A stretch of 64,000 nt of DNA from positions 11,867,538 to 11,931,537 of the forward strand of contig CM022667.1 in NCBI GenBank assembly GCA_012295275.1, given 5' to 3'. A model generated the notes under the pieces. It searched no databases. It worked only from the letters and a program-made list of their open reading frames with translations, and had not been told where the DNA came from. Source of the DNA: Chrysomallon squamiferum (lineage: Eukaryota > Mollusca > Gastropoda > Neomphalida > Peltospiridae). A program made the position numbers and the translations under genes. Below, piece after piece: positions 61,366-64,000 of the stretch. Numbering within the stretch: position 1 is the stretch's first letter; every line of letters begins with the position of its first letter.

Positions 61366-63502
61366 ACCTTTGAATTTTATATAAATATAAAATATATATA
61401 AAAAAATAATACACTCTGTAAAATTTTCTTAACTCTTTTAATTTATTTTTCATTTTACACAGCCAACAGTTTCAGTGGGAAATGTAGCCCAGCTGGCTGT
61501 TGACCTGATTGTGTCGAGTCTGTCACTGACTCGGGTGGGCTACGTACTTCATGAAAGTATTCTACCCATGTGTGGAAATAACCCGTTTGCCACTAACAGA
61601 GATGCTGCTTGTAAACTGGGTACAAGTTGTGAAGGTATTCATGCATATTACTGTCTGTCTGTCTGTCTTGAAGATGAATGTTTCTGAGAATAATGAAGAC
61701 TGGTTTGTTTTTAAGACAGTTTAATTTTTGTGTTTGTTTGAGACCAAAAGTGTGTTGGCAAATATCACAATCAGTGTGTGTTTTGTTTATATGACTGTAA
61801 AGTTGTGTTATTTCTGTGTGCAGATGAGTGGAGAAATGCATACCTGTTAAAACAAATTCAAGTTGTAGTGTTTATGCTCATATGGTTAATGTGTTTGTGA
61901 ATATTGAAGGATAGAACTAAAGTGTTATGAAAATGATAAAAATATTTATATGATGTATGAATATGTTTCAATAATATTCTGTTTTTGTATTTTATTTTTA
62001 ATACATTTATTTTACAGTGTTCGAAAGTGAAAGCCTAAAGATTGTTGTAATCCAGCAAAGATCACCTTTCGTAAAGGTAATAAACAAGAAGGGAAAAGTT
62101 GTAATTGAATAACCAAATTTAGAACTGTTCTTTATTTTAGATATCTAAAAAAAAAAAAAAGGAAAGAATAGGCAATAAACAAACTCAAAGCCATGAGAAC
62201 AAATGAACATGCATTTTATAACTTGAAGATATTTTTTTTTTTTTTTTTTTTTTTAGAAAAAGAGTAGTAACTCAGTTTAACAAAAACTACTTTCACAACA
62301 GAGTGGTTTCCCTTATGTATTTACAGATAGTTATTATCTTTGAAATATGCTGTAGAAATCTGGGTAAAACCTCTAGTACCTCCTTTTTTTTATTGCCATT
62401 CAGTAACTTTTTTTTTTTCTTTCGCCTTTTTTTTTTTCAGTATTATAATTTTATCCTGAAATTATATCTGCCTTAGATATATAATAATATGTTTGTCTTT
62501 TCTCAAAATTCAGAATGCAGTCTTGTTAAATGCTGATGATGGGAGATTTGTTATATATAATATTATTATTATTTTTTTTAAATACATATTTTATTTTTAG
62601 TTTTATTAAAAATTCCTTTTGTATATGTTGCAGAATTGTATTTTTGTATTTTATTTTTTATGTACATAAATTCAGAATGAACTCACTCCAATCAGATTAG
62701 ACAAATAAAGTATAAACAATTATCTATTTGAATAACAATCATATTTCAATGTTCCTTAAGTTAAAAAATAATATAGCTATATTAATATTTAGTCTTTAAG
62801 AAAAAGGAAACACACACCAAGCATATTTAATGTTTAAAAAATTATGAAATGTTCAATTACTATATTGTTTTAATGAATTTATTTTAGTTTTAATAATTTT
62901 TCAGGGTAGAAAGAAAATCTTTGTCAAATGGCTTGCCGACTGGATTCGGGAAAAGAAATTTTCTCGTGTTGTTATTATGACAAGCAGTTTTGCAGAAGAA
63001 AGAGTTGACAAACAAATGCAAGGGTAAGTTGTTTTCTTGTTTGTCATATAATCACTTCATCAAATACCGTTCCAGCCAATACCAGACAACTTAGCATTAA
63101 ATGCTGTGATAAGTACAGTGTGTGACAACTAATAACTATTAATGATAAAATATGTCATGTAAGACACCTAATAACTATTAATATTAAAATGTGTTGTGTA
63201 GGATATCTGTTAGTTGTTAATTTTTAACAAACTACTGGAGTGGTTCTGACAAAAAAAAAAAAAAAAAAATATATAAAAATATATGAACTCTAAAGTTAAT
63301 AATATGAAATATCTTTGGCTATTTTATTATTATGTGTTTTAAAAAATTATTATTAATATGTTTATTTGTTTTTTTACACTTTAGTGATATGAAATAATTA
63401 TAATAATAAAAAGTAATTGGATCAGCAAAAGATTGTTGATTTTTTTATGTTGTTAAAGGATATAGCAATTTTTATCTATTGTCCTTGTTTTTATTTTTAT
63501 TG

Positions 63503-63552
<50 letters not shown>

Positions 63553-63818
63553 ATTTATTTATTTATTTTTTTTATTATATTTTTATTTTATTTTATTTTA
63601 TTTTTTTAAGAAATATGTTTTCTAATTTTCAGGTCACAACTTCAGTATCTTGCAAACCAAATCATGAAATCTCAGGAAGACAACGTTTTCTCAGATAAAC
63701 TTCACTGGCAGGAACTAGAGTTACGGTCCTTGCCACCAGGCTTGGGCAGTGAAAATGGTGAAACACCGACTTTGTATATTCCTGGAAGTGGAATTGCCAA
63801 GACGTTGTTTGAAGATCT
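60640..63818 (+). CDS. PSMG2: Proteasome assembly chaperone 2 (PSMG2/PAC2), 5' part; runs off window
   Basis: PAC2 pairs with PAC1 (PSMG1) to scaffold assembly of the 20S proteasome alpha ring. Visible exons: 60640-60696, 61463-61634, 62018-62076, 62905-63023, 63633-63818, about 198 codons, phases consistent. The start MFYPVDSKEKDWSKFTLIL joins PTVSVGNVAQLAVDLIVSSL, matching the family N-terminus (human MF...FTLLMPAVSVGN). CGNNPFAT, QQRSPFVKGRK and IPGSGIAKTLFED match GNNPYAT, the LRS.F.K motif and IPGGGITKTLYDE in human PSMG2. After GATCT the sequence GTGAGATT is a donor; read through, it would hit an immediate TGA. Human PSMG2 is 264 aa, so one or two exons (~65 aa) should lie beyond the right edge. 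The start ATG has A at -3. Confidence 0.92.
63496..63606. repeat. (TTTA)n tract in the last visible PSMG2 intron
   Basis: About 80 bp of clean TTTA units plus degenerate flanks, ending ~25 bp before the acceptor at 63632. The Tyr/Leu/Ile-rich open frame overlapping it is an artefact. Confidence 0.95.
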
Positions 63819-64000
63819 GTGAGATTTTAATGTTGAAAACTTTTGTTTGTCTCTGTGTATGTGTGTCTTGTGTGTTTTATAATTGCTTTATAATCTTTTT
63901 GTTTTTATAAATTTATTTGTGTTGAAATCTTCATCTGACTGGAACACTATTTTCCTTGATTTATCAGTCCACATGCACTCTTCTCTCCCCTGGGGTATGT

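Noticed and set aside
61593-61841. Minus-strand His/Thr-rich frame of 82 aa
   Set aside because: Antisense to the PSMG2 exon and its following intron; no splice support.

Overview
This is nuclear genomic DNA from an animal. Every multi-exon gene has GT-AG introns, uses the standard genetic code, and lies in very AT-rich sequence packed with ATT, TTTA, TACA and TG microsatellites and long T tracts. Protein sequences are close to vertebrate orthologues, gene density is high (eight gene models in 64 kb) and introns are mostly 0.3-3 kb. One intron carries a decayed tRNA-derived SINE whose layout recalls molluscan SINEs. A mollusc or another lophotrochozoan is my best inference; species is not determinable. 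Nothing looks bacterial, viral or plasmid-like.

Layout. (1) 1-13.3 kb, plus strand: the 3' part of a long coiled-coil protein gene, about 14 short exons, tentatively PMFBP1-like. (2) 17.5-25.1 kb, minus: a complete 13-exon NFS1 cysteine desulfurase gene (460 aa), including a mitochondrial presequence exon found by splice phase. (3) 26.67-28.16 kb, plus: an intronless PDP1-type pyruvate dehydrogenase phosphatase gene, divergent from NFS1. (4) 36.5-46.0 kb, plus: a complete 11-coding-exon RBM39 splicing-factor gene (570 aa) with an exon that is almost pure Arg-Asp repeat and a candidate poison exon. (5) 49.0-51.0 kb, minus: an intronless NOP2 rRNA methyltransferase gene. (6) 51.9-53.9 kb, plus: NEDD8 in five tiny exons, divergent from NOP2. 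(7) 56.0-58.1 kb, minus: APRT, four exons. (8) 58.4-58.9 kb, minus: an unrecognised two-exon microprotein gene of 92 aa. (9) 60.6 kb to the right edge, plus: PSMG2, truncated by the window.

How they relate. There is no operon or gene cluster with one purpose. The set is mostly housekeeping: two mitochondrial enzymes sharing a divergent intergenic region (NFS1 for Fe-S clusters, PDP1 for pyruvate dehydrogenase), ribosome biogenesis (NOP2), ubiquitin-like modification and proteasome assembly (NEDD8, PSMG2), purine salvage (APRT) and splicing (RBM39). The intergenic gaps are mostly simple repeats and presumed UTRs.

I found no strong evidence of a new multi-gene system. The observations most worth following are the candidate RBM39 poison exon, the one-residue tail on the NEDD8 precursor, the unrecognised microprotein, and repeated cases where an exon/5'-splice-site junction is duplicated into the following intron. 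Exon boundaries were read by eye from phase-consistent splice sites; no alignment or transcript data were available.
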